A stretch of DNA of 64,000 nucleotides from Anniella stebbinsi (lineage: Eukaryota; Chordata; Lepidosauria; Squamata; Anniellidae). Below the pieces are notes generated by a model that worked only from the letters and a program-made list of their open reading frames with translations, did not search any database and had not been told where the DNA came from. Numbering within the stretch: the first letter of the stretch is position 1; the number at the start of each line of letters is the position of its first letter. The stretch lies in contig JARDYH010000002.1 of the NCBI GenBank assembly GCA_029215795.1, forward strand, positions 269,956,310 through 270,020,309, written 5' to 3'. Below, one piece after another: positions 39,601 to 51,600 of this stretch. The translations under genes and the position numbers were made by a program.

Positions 39601-42600
39601 CGCCTGCTAGGTTGCCGCCATTGTGAAGTAGCCGGAATGCGTGGGCTGGTCTCACGGTTCTATTGCTTACTTGTGCAATGCGCAAGCGCCTGGCATCATG
39701 CCCGCCTCTGCCTCTGCCCCTGCCTGCCTGCCTGCCTGCCCGCCTGCTAGGTTGCCGCCATTGTGAAGTAGCCGGAATGCGTGGGCTGGTCTCATGGTTC
39801 TATTGCTTACTTGTGCAATGCGCAAGCGCCTGGCATCATGCCCGCCTCTGCCTCTGCCCCTGCCTGCCTGCCTGCCTGCCTGCCCGCCTGCTAGGTTGCC
39901 GCCATTGTGAAGTAGCCGGAATGCGTGGGCTGGTCTCACGGTTCTATTGCTTACTTGTGCAATGCGCAAGCGCCTGGCATCATGCCCGCCTCTGCCTCTG
40001 CCCCTGCCTGCCTGCCTGCCTGCCCGCCTGCTAGGTTGCCGCCATTGTGAAGTAGCCGGAATGCGTGGGCTGGTCTCACGGTTCTATTGCTTACTTGTGC
40101 AATGCGCAAGCGCCTGGCATCATGCCCGCCTCTGCCTCTGCCCCTGCCTGCCTGCCTGCCTGCCCGCCTGCTAGGTTGCCGCCATTGTGAAGTAGCCGGA
40201 ATGCGTGGGCTGGTCTCACGGTTCTATTGCTTACTTGTGCAATGCGGAAGCGCCTGGCATCATGCCCGCCTCTGCCTCTGCCCCTGCCTGCCTGCCTGCC
40301 TGCCCGCCTGCTAGGTTGCCGCCATTGTGAAGTAGCCGGAATGCGTGGGCTGGTCTCACGGTTCTATTGCTTACTTGTGCAATGTGCAAGCGCCTGGCAT
40401 CATGCCCGCCTCTGCCTCTGCCTCTGCCCGCCTGCCTGCCTGGAGGTGCCCATGCAGCTGTGACTTTGCCTCTGCCAGTGGGACTTTGCCTCTGCCACTG
40501 GGACTTTGCCTCTGCCACTGGGACTTTGCCTGGAGGGGCCCATGCAGCTGTGACTTTGCCTCTGCCAGTGGGACTTTGCCTCTGCCACTGGGACTTTGCC
40601 TCTGCCACTGGGACTTTGCCTGGAGGGGCCCATGCAGCTGTGACTTTGCCTCTGCCAGTGGGACTTTGCCTCTGCCACTGGGACTTTGCCTCTGCCACTG
40701 GGACTTTGCCTCTGCCACTGGGACTTTGCCTGGAGGGGCCCATGCAGCTGTGACTTTGCCTCTGCCAGTGGGACTTTGCCTCTGCCACTGGGACTTTGCC
40801 TCTGCCACTGGGACTTTGCCTGGAGGGGCCCATGCAGCTGTGACTTTGCCTCTGCCAGTGGGACTTTGCCTCTGCCACTGGGACTTTGCCTCTGCCACTG
40901 GGACTTTGCCTGGAGGGAGCTGTGCCAAACTGTGACTTTGCCTGGAGGAGCCTGTGCCACTGGGACTTTGCCTGGAGGGAGCTGTGCCAAACTGTGACTT
41001 TGCCTGGAGGAGCCTGTGCCACTGGGACTTTGCCTGGAGGGAGCTGTGCCAAACTGTGACTTTGCCTGGAGGAGCCTGTGCCAATGTGACTTTGCCTGGA
41101 GGAGCCTGTGCCACTGGGACTTTGCCTGGAGGGAGCTGTGCCAAACTGTGACTTTGCCTGGAGGAGCCTGTGCCAATGTGACTTTGCCTGGAGGAGCCTG
41201 TGCCACTGGGACTTTGCCTGGAGGGAGCTGTGCCAAACTGTGACTTTGCCTGGAGGAGCCTATGTGCCACTGTGACTTTGCCTGGAGGAGCCTATGCCAA
41301 CGTGACTTTGCCTGGAGGAGCCTATGTGCCACTGTGACTTTGCCTGGAGGAGCCTATGTGCCACTGTGACTTTGCCTGGAGGAGCCTATGCCAATGTGAC
41401 TTTGCCTGGAGGAGCCTATGTGCCACTGTGACTTTGCCTGGAGGAGCCTATGTGCCACTGTGACTTTGCCTGGAGGAGCCTATGCCAATGTGACTCTGCC
41501 TGGAGGAGCCTATGTGCCACTGTGACTTTGCCTGGAGGAGCCTATGCCAATGTGACTTTGCCTGGAGGAGCCTATGCCAATGTGACTTTGCCTGGAGGAG
41601 CCTATGCCAATGTGACTTTGCCTGGAGGAGCCTATGCCAATGTGACTTTGCCTGGAGGAGCCTATGTGCCACTGTGACTTTGCCTGGAGGAGCCTATGCC
41701 AACGTGACTTTGCCTGGAGGAGCCTATGCCACTGTGACTTTGCCTGGAGGAGCCTATGTGCCACTGTGACTTTGCCTGGAGGAGCCTATGCCAATGTGAC
41801 TTTGCCTGGAGGAGCCTATGTGCCACTGTGACTTTGCCTGGAGGAGCCTATGCCAATGTGACTTTGCCTGGAGGAGCCTATGCCAATGTGACTTTGCCTG
41901 GAGGAGCCTATGCCAATGTGACTTTGCCTGGAGGAGCCTATGCCAATGTGACTTTGCCTGGAGGAGCCTATGTGCCACTGGAGTCCTCCGATCCACAGCG
42001 GCCGCACGAATAAGGTAAGTGTGTGCAGTCAACGCAGGGACACCTGAGAGTGTCCAGAAGTGGGGCAGTCTGAGATCTTACTTCCGAGTAAGCAATCAGG
42101 CAGCCCCGTGTGCCTACTGGGGCGTGGGCACTCAGGACCGGGCAGATGCCAGTCCTGGGTGAGAGGGAGCCAATGGTGGAAAAGTATGATTTATCTCATG
42201 TTAATTCTTTTTCCCCCCCCCTCCTTCTTTTGCAGCCTATGGAACTCTTCGCCACTGCGCAAAGCGCACCCGTGATTCCAGACTGCCCATCTGCCCCAGC
42301 CACGGCCACATGGAGGTGGCCCCTCGATTCACGTCACCCCTACGACTCAGGTAAGAGTGCAGGCAGAGTGGCCATATAGAAAAGAAGGCAGGGCCCCTGC
42401 ACCTTTAACTGTTGTGATGAAGAGGGAATCTCAGCAGGAACTAATTCCATACAAATGACACTGGCAGAAATTCCCTTTTCTCTACAACTGCTGAAGTTAG
42501 GAACCCTGACCTGGATTTGATCTGGTCAGCCTAACGTAGGGTGCTATTAGGAGTGAATGAATAACCCAAGGACAAAAGAAATGGTGATTCTCTAATGATC

Positions 42601-45600
42601 CGGTAAGCTGTGTCCTGCCAGACACAAAAGGATAGCCAATCCCTCTAACAATGGGCTCAGAAGAGTGATTTAGAAAGGGAGGGGTGCAGCAGGAGAAAGA
42701 GGATTGCATCACAAACAAGAGAAGTGTGCCGGTGGGAGACTAGGACTTGCATGTATTAATTATTTAATACAAATCTTTATTTATTTTCCTTTCTTCTTTT
42801 GCAGTATAAAAGTATTCATGTAATATTCATTATCCCCCTCCTCTTCTTTTGCAGCCTATGGCACTCTCACTGCCACAGTGCCCGGGAAAGGAGAGACTTT
42901 GCCCATTACATGCCAGCCTGCCCGCCCGCTGCTGATGCCACCTGCCGCCTTCCAGATCGTTCCTGCGAGGCAGGCCAGCCGCCTTCCTTGCACAAGCCAT
43001 GGGACTAGGGGTCCTCCAGGAGAATCTCACCGAGTCCTCAACGCCCTCAGGACTAAGGTAAGTGTTCTGTGAATGGGGGGGGGGCACCTTCCACCTAACT
43101 GAAGGTTGGCTGTCTGCCTGCTAACTTCCGAGTGAGCAGGCAGCCCCGTGTGCCTACTGGGGCGTGGGCACTCAGGACCGGGCAGATGCCAGTCCTGGGT
43201 GAGAGGGAGCCAATGGTGGAAAAGTATGATTTATCTCATGTTAATTCTTTCCCCCCCCCCCTCCTTCTTTTGCAGCCTATGGAACTCTTCGCCACTGCGC
43301 AAAGCGCACCCGTGATTCCAGACTGCCCATCTGCCCCAGCCACGGCCACATGGAGGTGGCCCCTCGATTCACGTCACCCCTACGACTCAGGTAAGAGTGC
43401 AGGCAGAGTGGCCATATAGAAAAGAAGGCAGGGCCCCTGCACCTTTAACTGTTGTGATGAAGAGGGAATCTCAGCAGGAACTAATTCCATACAAATGACA
43501 CTGGCAGAAATTCCCTTTTCTCTACAACTGCTGAAGTTAGGAACCCTGACCTGGATTTGATCTGGTCAGCCTAACGTAGGGTGCTATTAGGAGTGAATGA
43601 ATAACCCAAGGACAAAAGAAATGGTGATTCTCTAATGATCCGGTAAGCTGTGTCCTGCCAGACACAAAAGGATAGCCAATCCCTCTAACAATGGGCTCAG
43701 AAGAGTGATTTAGAAAGGGAGGGGTGCAGCAGGAGAAAGAGGATTGCATCACAAACAAGAGAAGTGTGCCGGTGGGAGACTAGGACTTGCATGTATTAAT
43801 TATTTAATACAAATCTTTATTTATTTTCCTTTCTTCTTTTGCAGTATAAAAGTATTCATGTAATATTCATTATCCCCCTCCTCTTCTTTTGCAGCCTATG
43901 GCACTCTCACTGCCACAGTGCCCGGGAAAGGAGAGACTTTGCCCATTACATGCCAGCCTGCCCGCCCGCTGCTGATGCCACCTGCCGCCTTCCAGATCGT
44001 TCCTGCGAGGCGGGCCAGCCGCCTTCCTTGCACAAGCCATGGGACTAGGGGTCCTCCAGGAGAATCTCACCGAGTCCTCAACGCCCTCAGGACTAAGGTA
44101 AGTGTTCTGTGAATGGGGGGGGGGGCACCTTCCACCTAACTGAAGGTTGGCTGTCTGCCTGCTAACTTCCGAGTGAGCAGGCAGCCCCGTGTGCCTGCTG
44201 GGGCGTGGGCACTCAGGAAGGGCAATCCTGGGTGGAAGGGAGCTGGTTGTGTTAAAGTGGTCAACTAATATTCATTCTTTTTCCCCCCCCCTCCTTCTTT
44301 TGCAGCCTATGGAACTCTTCGCCACTGCGCAAAGCGCACCCGTGAATCCAGACTGCCCATCTGCCCCAGCCACGGCCGCATGGAGGTGGCCCATCGATTC
44401 ACGTCGCCCGCACGACTCTGGTAAGAGCCTGTCAGAGAGCTTACCCACGAGTAAGCAAGCAGGCAGCCCCGTGTGCCTGCTGGGGCGTGGGCACTCAGGA
44501 CCGGGCACATGCCAGTCTTGGGTGGGAGGGAGCCAGTGGTGGAAAAGTATCATTTTTCTCATATTCTTCCCCCCCCCCTTCTTCTTTTGCAGCCTATGGA
44601 ACTCTTTGCCACAGTGCCCAGGAGAGACGGTAATGCAGACTGCCCACCTGCCCGTCACTGCCCGCCTGGAAGTGGCATCTTATCAACAACGCCCTCAGGA
44701 GGACTACGGTAAGTGTTCTGTGAATGGGGGGGCACCTTCCACCTAACTAAAGGGTGGCTGTCTGCCTGCTAACTTCCGAGTGAGCAGGCAGCCCCGTGTG
44801 CCTGCTTTGGCGTGGGCACTCAGGAAGGGCAATCCTGGGTGGAAGGGAGCTGGTTGTGTTAAAGTGGTCAACTAATATTCATTCTTTCCCCCCCCCCTCC
44901 TTCTTTTGCAGCCTATGGCACTCTCACTGCCACAGTGCCCGGGAAAGGAGAGACTTTGCCCATTACATGCCAGCCTGCCCGCCCGCTGCTGATGCCACCT
45001 GCCGCCTTCCAGATCGTTCCTGCGAGGCGGGCCAGCCGCCTTCCTTGCACAAGCCATGGGACTAGGGGTCCTCCAGGAGAATCTCACCGAGTCCTCAACG
45101 CCCTCAGGACTATGGTAAGTGTTCTGTGAATGGGGGGGGGCACCTTCCACCTAACTGAAGGTTGGCTGTCTGCCTGCTAACTTCCGAGTGAGCAGGCAGC
45201 CCCGTGTGCCTGCTGGGGCGTGGGCACTCAGGAAGGGCAATCCTGGGTGGAAGGGAGCTGGTTGTGTTAAAGTGGTCAACTAATATTCATTCTTTTCCCC
45301 CCCCCCCTCCTTCTTTTGCAGCCTATGGAACTCTTCGCCACTGCGCAAAGCGCACCCGTGAATCCAGACTGCCCATCTGCCCCAGCCACGGCCGCATGGA
45401 GGTGGCCCATCGATTCACGTCGCCCGCACGACTCTGGTAAGAGCCTGTCAGAGAGCTTACCCACGAGTAAGCAAGCAGGCAGCCCCGTGTGCCTGCTGGG
45501 GCGTGGGCACTCAGGACCGGGCACATGCCAGTCTTGGGTGGGAGGGAGCCAGTGGTGGAAAAGTATCATTTTTCTCATATTCTTCCCCCCCCCTTCTTCT

Positions 45601-48600
45601 TTTGCAGCCTATGGAACTCTTTGCCACAGTGCCCAGGAGAGACGGTAATGCAGACTGCCCACCTGCCCGTCACTGCCCGCCTGGAAGTGGCATCTTATCA
45701 ACAACGCCCTCAGGAGGACTACGGTAAGTGTTCTGTGAATGGGGGGGCACCTTCCACCTAACTAAAGGGTGGCTGTCTGCCTGCTAACTTCCGAGTGAGC
45801 AGGCAGCCCCGTGTGCCTGCTTTGGCGTGGGCACTCAGGAAGGGCAATCCTGGGTGGAAGGGAGCTGGTTGTGTTAAAGTGGTCAACTAATATTCATTCT
45901 TTCCCCCCCCCTCCTTCTTTTGCAGCCTATGGAACTCTTCGCCACTGCGCAAAGCGCACCCGTGAATCCAGACTGCCCATCTGCCCCAGCCACGGCCACA
46001 TGGAAGTGGCCCATCGATTCACGTCGCCCGCACGACTCTGGTAAGAGCCTGTCAGAGAGCTTACCCACGAGTAAGCAAGCAGGCAGCCCCGTGTGCCTGC
46101 TGGGGCGTGGGCACTCAGGACCGGGCACATGCCAGTCTTGGGTGGGAGGGAGCCAGTGGTGGAAAAGTATCATTTTTCTCATATTCTTCCCCCCCCCCTT
46201 CTTCTTTTGCAGCCTATGGAACTCTTTGCCACAGTGCCCAGGAGAGACGGTAATGCAGACTGCCCACCTGCCCGTCACTGCCCGCCTGGAAGTGGCATCT
46301 TATCAACAACGCCCTCAGGAGGACTACGGTAAGTGTTCTGTGAATGGGGGGGGGCACCTTCCACCTAACTGAAGGTTGGCTGTCTGCCTGCTAACTTCCG
46401 AGTGAGCAGGCAGCCCCGTGTGCCTGCTGGGGCGTGGGCACTCAGGAAGGGCAATCCTGGGTGGAAGGGAGCTAGTTGTGTTGAAGTGGTCAACTAATAT
46501 TCATTCTTTTTTCCCCCCCTTCTTCTTTTGCAGCCTATGGAACTCTCACTGCCACAGTGCCCGGGAAAGGAGAGACTTTGCCCATTACATGCCAGCCTGC
46601 CCGCCCGCTGCTGATGCCGCCTGCCGCCTTCCAGATCCTTCCTGCAAAGAGAGCAAGCCGCCCTCCTCGCACAAGCCATGGGACTTGGCATTCGCCCTCA
46701 AGGAGAATGTCACCCAGTCCCCAACGCCGCTGTTGGACTTTGCCCTGGATGCCAGCCTGCCCGCCCGCTGCTGATGCCGCCTGCCGCCTTCCAGATCCTT
46801 CCTGCAAAGAGAGGAAGCCGCCCTCCTCGCACAAGCCATGGGACTTGGCATTCGCCCTCAAGGAGAATGTCACCCAGTCCCCAACGCCGCTGTTGGACTT
46901 TGCCCATTAAATGCCAGCCTGCCCGCCCGCTGCTGATGCCGCCTGCCGCCTTCCAGATCCTTCCTGCAAAGAGAGCAAGCCGCCCTCCTTGCACAAGCCA
47001 TGGGACTTGGCATTCGCCCTCAAGGAGAATGTCACCCAGTCCCCAACGCCGCTGTTGGACTTTGCCCTGGATGCCAGCCTGCCCGCCCGCTGCTGATGCC
47101 GCCTGCCGCCTTCCAGATCCTTCCTGCAAAGAGAGCAAGCCGCCCTCCTCGCACAAGCCATGGGACTTGGCATTCGCCCTCAAGGAGAATGTCACCCAGT
47201 CCCCAACGCCGCTGTTGGACTTTGCCCATTAAATGCCAGCCTGCCTGCCCGCCTTCCAGATTCTGCTGTGGAAGGAGAAATAAATAATACTAGGTGCTGC
47301 AAGAGACCATGTGGATTGGCTCTACATCAAAGCAGCCTTCTGGTTTAGAATTACATACTACACAAGAAAAGAACAATCACTTATCCTGCAAGATCCCTTC
47401 CCAGGCTAGGATCTGAATAATAGCTATTAGCTAGGATCTGAATAGCTATTACCTGGGATTAGCTACTAGTGCATTTGGTAGCATTCCTGCAACCAACACC
47501 TGTCTTGTCATGTAAATGTATGGGTCCCTAAAGCAATTTACAATCACTTTACATTTTACAAATGAATAAGTGAAACTTTCTTCCCTCATTACCAATCCAC
47601 ACCAGGCAGGCAATGTCCCCTTCCTGAAGGTTTAAAATAATAAAGTTTAACCTTTGTTTTCCCACTAAAGCATTGCACCAAAGTTTGTGAAATTTTCAGC
47701 GTTTGAGCGGGCATAGGTCCTGTGCCATGTGAGCGAGTTAGAGCTTTGTAGCTCTTAAAACCAACCCATAAATCCCATGTGAAATGCCATGAATAAACCT
47801 TTGTTTTCCCACTAAAGCATTGCACCAAAGTTTGTGAAATTTTCAGCGTTTGAGCGGGCATAGGTCCTGTGCCATGTGAGCGAGTTAGAGCTTTGTAGCT
47901 CTTAAAACCAACCCATAAATCCCATGTGAAATGCCATGAATAAACCTTTGTTTTCCCACTAAAGCATTGCACCAAAGTTTGTGAAATTTTCAGCGTTTGA
48001 GCGGGCATAGGTCCTGTGCCATGTGAGCGAGTTAGAGCTTTGTAGCTCTTAAAACCAACCCATAAATCCCATGTGAAATGCCATGAATAAACCTTTGTTT
48101 TCCCACTAAAGCATTGCACCAAAGTTTGTGAAATTTTCAGCGTTTGAGCGGGCATAGGTCCTGTGCCATGTGAGCGAGTTAGAGCTTTGTAGCTCTTAAA
48201 ACCAACCCATAAATCCCATGTGAAATGCCATGAATAAACCTTTGTTTTCCCACTAAAGCATTGCACCAAAGTTTGTGAAATTTTCAGCGTTTGAGCGGGC
48301 ATAGGTCCTGTGCCATGTGAGCGAGTTAGAGCTTTGTAGCTCTTAAAACCAACCCATAAATCCCATGTGAAATGCCATGAATAAACGTTCGTTTCCCACT
48401 AAAATGTTGCACCTAGCTTCCGGAAATTTCACACACATTTGAAGTGCAGTGTTCCCTGCAATGTGCCAAAGTTTCCCGTTTGTATCTTTGAAAATAAAAA
48501 AATGGGAGGCAAAACTGTATTTTACCCCACTGCTACCCAATTTTCAACAATTCATTGCCAACACATGCCTGGAGCTAGCTGTCTGAAATTTTACACACAT

Positions 48601-51600
48601 ATCAAGGGAAGTGTTCCCTGTAATGTGCCGAAGTGTCCTGTTTGTATCTTTAAAAATAAAAACATGGGAGGCATAACTGCATTTACCCCACTACTACCCA
48701 TTTTTCAAAAATTCATTGCCACACCAGGCAAGCACCCACGGTTCTGGGATTTCACACACGTGGGTCCCAAGGTACCACCTACAATGTGGCAAAGTTTCAT
48801 GTGTGTAACTTTAAAAATGACCGAGTTATAGGCATTCCATGTTATTTATTAAAAAATTAATTGCCACAAACTGCATGCACCAATCTTTCTGAAATTTCTC
48901 ACAGATACCTATCCCTAACCAGTGTACAATCTGCCCAAGTTTCATCGTTCTGTCTTTAAAAATGAAAAAGTTATAGGCGTTTTTATAAAACAATAATTTG
49001 CTATAGGAAAAAGCATTCAAAATGGCGTCCGATCCGGATCGGAAAATCCGATCCGCGGATCGGAATCGGATCCGATCCGATCCGACACACGATCCGATCC
49101 GATCCGACCCCCCAGGTCCGATTCCGATCCGCTATCCGATCCGATCCGGGGGGTCAGTGCACATCCCTACAAATAACACAAAACTATTGTTTAGTAGAAT
49201 GTCCAAACTGAGCCAGTGAGTGTAATTTTCATGTATTATTTTTGTCCAATGAAAAGCATGAGAAAGATGATGGAAGGCCTGGTTCATGAACCAAATATCC
49301 TGTTCCACCACACTCATTTGACATGGACACTCCATGCTGAGAGAGGCCCAGATACCACCAGTATTTCCATACCAAAAAGGAGGTGAAGGGAAACTTCCAC
49401 AAATAGCGTGTTCATTTGGACCACCTGTAGTCTGTGCTGTGTTATGAGCCTGGAGGGAAAAGTTCTCGTATCAGATGCTCTGACTTCTATGTAGGTTTGT
49501 GCCTGAAACACTGGCTGGAAAATTGCAGGGGAACCAGGCAGAGAGAAAGAACAGAATCCACCAGGAAGAATAGGGTCTCCTTTCTTTGATACGCCCAGAT
49601 TCCATCTCTCCCTCCTTGCCAGCTGGCATCTTGAAAACTGGCATATTTTCTAAGTTTGCAGCAGGAATTTCACCCCTGTTATTTACTGTTTCTTGAAATG
49701 CTGACGATCAGCCCTCCCAAAATGGCAGTCTACTTTTCTGAGATAAGTTGCTCTCAGATGTGGATACAGTTGATCTGTATTTCCCCTTTCTGCTCACCTT
49801 CAACATCATTAACTCCAGTGTATGTTTTTCCTCCCAGGCAGGTGATCAAAGATGTTCTGAAAGATCCACAGATAAATAATTACTACTTCCTGTCATCCAA
49901 AGTTGGCAGCTCCATCTCCGTCTCAGGGCTCCTGGCAGGTGACTTCTTCTTTTTTTTTACATGATTCTGCTTCATTTTTCCTCAGAAAAATGTAAAGAAT
50001 CCATGACCGTTTATGATTAGGAGACCTCATTTAGGAGTGGGGTAAATGCATACTAGGTTTGAACATCACAATTATGTGTCATTTAACCATAGTCACATGC
50101 GCGCGCACGCGCGCACACACACACAGTAGAACCTCAAAGACATAAACTCCACAGATATGACCCAACTAGACAACCATATTCTCCCACATATCATGACACC
50201 ATTTGAGGGGAGCAGAGTGTCAGACTACATATGACTATTTCTCAGGAACACCTATGTTAGGGTGGCCATGTATCATTTACAGAGGAAAGTCCTCTGTTTG
50301 TAGAACTGCCAGAGGACCATCCTCTGTTTGAGGGTGTCTTCTGTTTGAAGGGTTGTCTTATCCAATTTCAGTTTGAAGATAAAGAACATAAGAACTAACC
50401 CATCCATATTTACCATCTGAACAGCAAACGGAACAGGCAGACACCCTATGGTGAGATGGGCAGCATTTCTCTTTAAATTATAATAATTAGTTCTAAATTT
50501 GCATCTAGACACATAAATTAGCATATATTTATTTATTATGTTTTTACACTGCCTATCGGCCAAAGCTCTCTGGGCACTGCACTAGCATGTGCAAGAGTTA
50601 TGTTAAATTGCTGTCCTCTTTTATCCTCTTTTGGTGTTGGTGGCGGGGTAATTCATAAGTGGTCACCTTAGGTCAATTCCCTGATTCTACACACTGAAGG
50701 ACTATGATTGTAACCATAGCTGTGGACAAAGTACGCATGTGCCACAAAGACCATTTAGCTCATATAGGGGTAAGGAAGGGGAGTTTACCGTTTCTCCTCT
50801 GTGATAATACTACTATAGCAATTATGAATATGAAGTATATAAAAAGAACCACAACAAATACTCTTTAGGCATGCTGCTTTTGTGAAGTGTAATACCAAAT
50901 ATATAACCAACATCAGGCCTTTAAAACTTGTGTGCCGATTTCCCTCCCCAGCCCTGAAATCTGAAGCCGCCCTGCAGGCACCATTGCCACCATACCAACA
51001 TGCCAGGCCTTCATTTGGGGTTCTCTTTTCTCTCTTTCCCTTTCAGCCACCAATGACACATTGTCTACCTTTGGTCTGGAGCTGCTGTTCTCCGATTTCG
51101 GTATTGTGAGGAAGAGCATCACCAGTTTCAATATCAGAAGTCTTCGTGGCCACCAACTCCAAGCAACTCAGGTCTCTCTCTCTCTCTCTCTCTCTCTCGT
51201 TGATACAGTTCGATTCTACTTTTTATTTTATTTTATTTGGTTCTGTTGTTTATTTATTATTTATTTTAAAGATTTATAAGCTGGCTTTTAAGGTAAACCC
51301 TCCCAAGGTGGTGCACAACATAATGTAAAACTATGAAATAGAACAATAATAAAACAATAATAAAATCAAAATTAACAACTAAGAGCTCCTCTACTTGAGC
51401 AATTTATTGCACGCTCATGATTGGCCGCTCATGGATGCTTGTCAGTTATTTACATGACACTGTCAACCTCCAGGATGTCTCCCACACTTTTCCCAGTAAT
51501 CTCGCTTAAAAAAAAAAAAGAGAGAGAGAGAGAATGCAGTTTTTAAATTATTGTGGGATTTCCCACAATAATTTGGCATAGTGCTATAATTCTGTCACTA

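Larger units (their letters stand above)
42097..44176. repeat. 1,040-bp tandem duplication (A1-B1 and A2-B2 units)
   Basis: Exon starts 42236/43276 and 42855/43895 are each 1,040 bp apart, and the intervening sequence, including the MITE fragment, is nearly identical. Confidence 0.9.
33170..49169 (+). mobile_element. 16.0-kb giant hAT DNA transposon with cargo
   Basis: Tips TAGGGGTGTGCA and, inverted, TAGGGATGTGCA are flanked by a perfect 8-bp target duplication. Inside, in order: GATCC-rich subterminal repeats; a left inverted arm with 147-bp repeats; a TATA-like box and 5' leader; an intact 869-codon hAT transposase; sixteen 140-bp repeats; a short-period repeat field; twelve exon-like cassettes with a poly(A) signal; and the right inverted arm. 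Total length is 16,000 bp, far beyond the 2.5-5 kb usual for autonomous hAT elements. The perfect duplication and uninterrupted transposase imply a recent insertion. It lies in intron 12 of the MTTP-like gene, same strand. Confidence 0.93.

Noticed and set aside
38160..40433. Regularly spaced repeats that could be mistaken for a CRISPR-like array
   Set aside because: The whole 140-bp unit is repeated with no variable spacers, and the context is a vertebrate transposon.
40231..41332. Long minus-strand open frames (up to 310 codons) with LLQAKSHWHR-type repeats
   Set aside because: They arise from a 30-bp period divisible by three. Equivalent frames exist on the + strand, and there are no splice or promoter signals.
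46711..47232. Second coding frame through the terminal cargo exon repeats
   Set aside because: Frames stay open on both strands because of the 161-bp GC-rich repeats; only the frame continuous with upstream exons was retained, and with modest confidence.
47589..48302. 237-codon ORF of 49-residue repeats (also 34061-34525)
   Set aside because: The 147-bp unit is divisible by three, so a frame without stops stays open. The sequence is part of the inverted arms and has opposite orientation in each arm.
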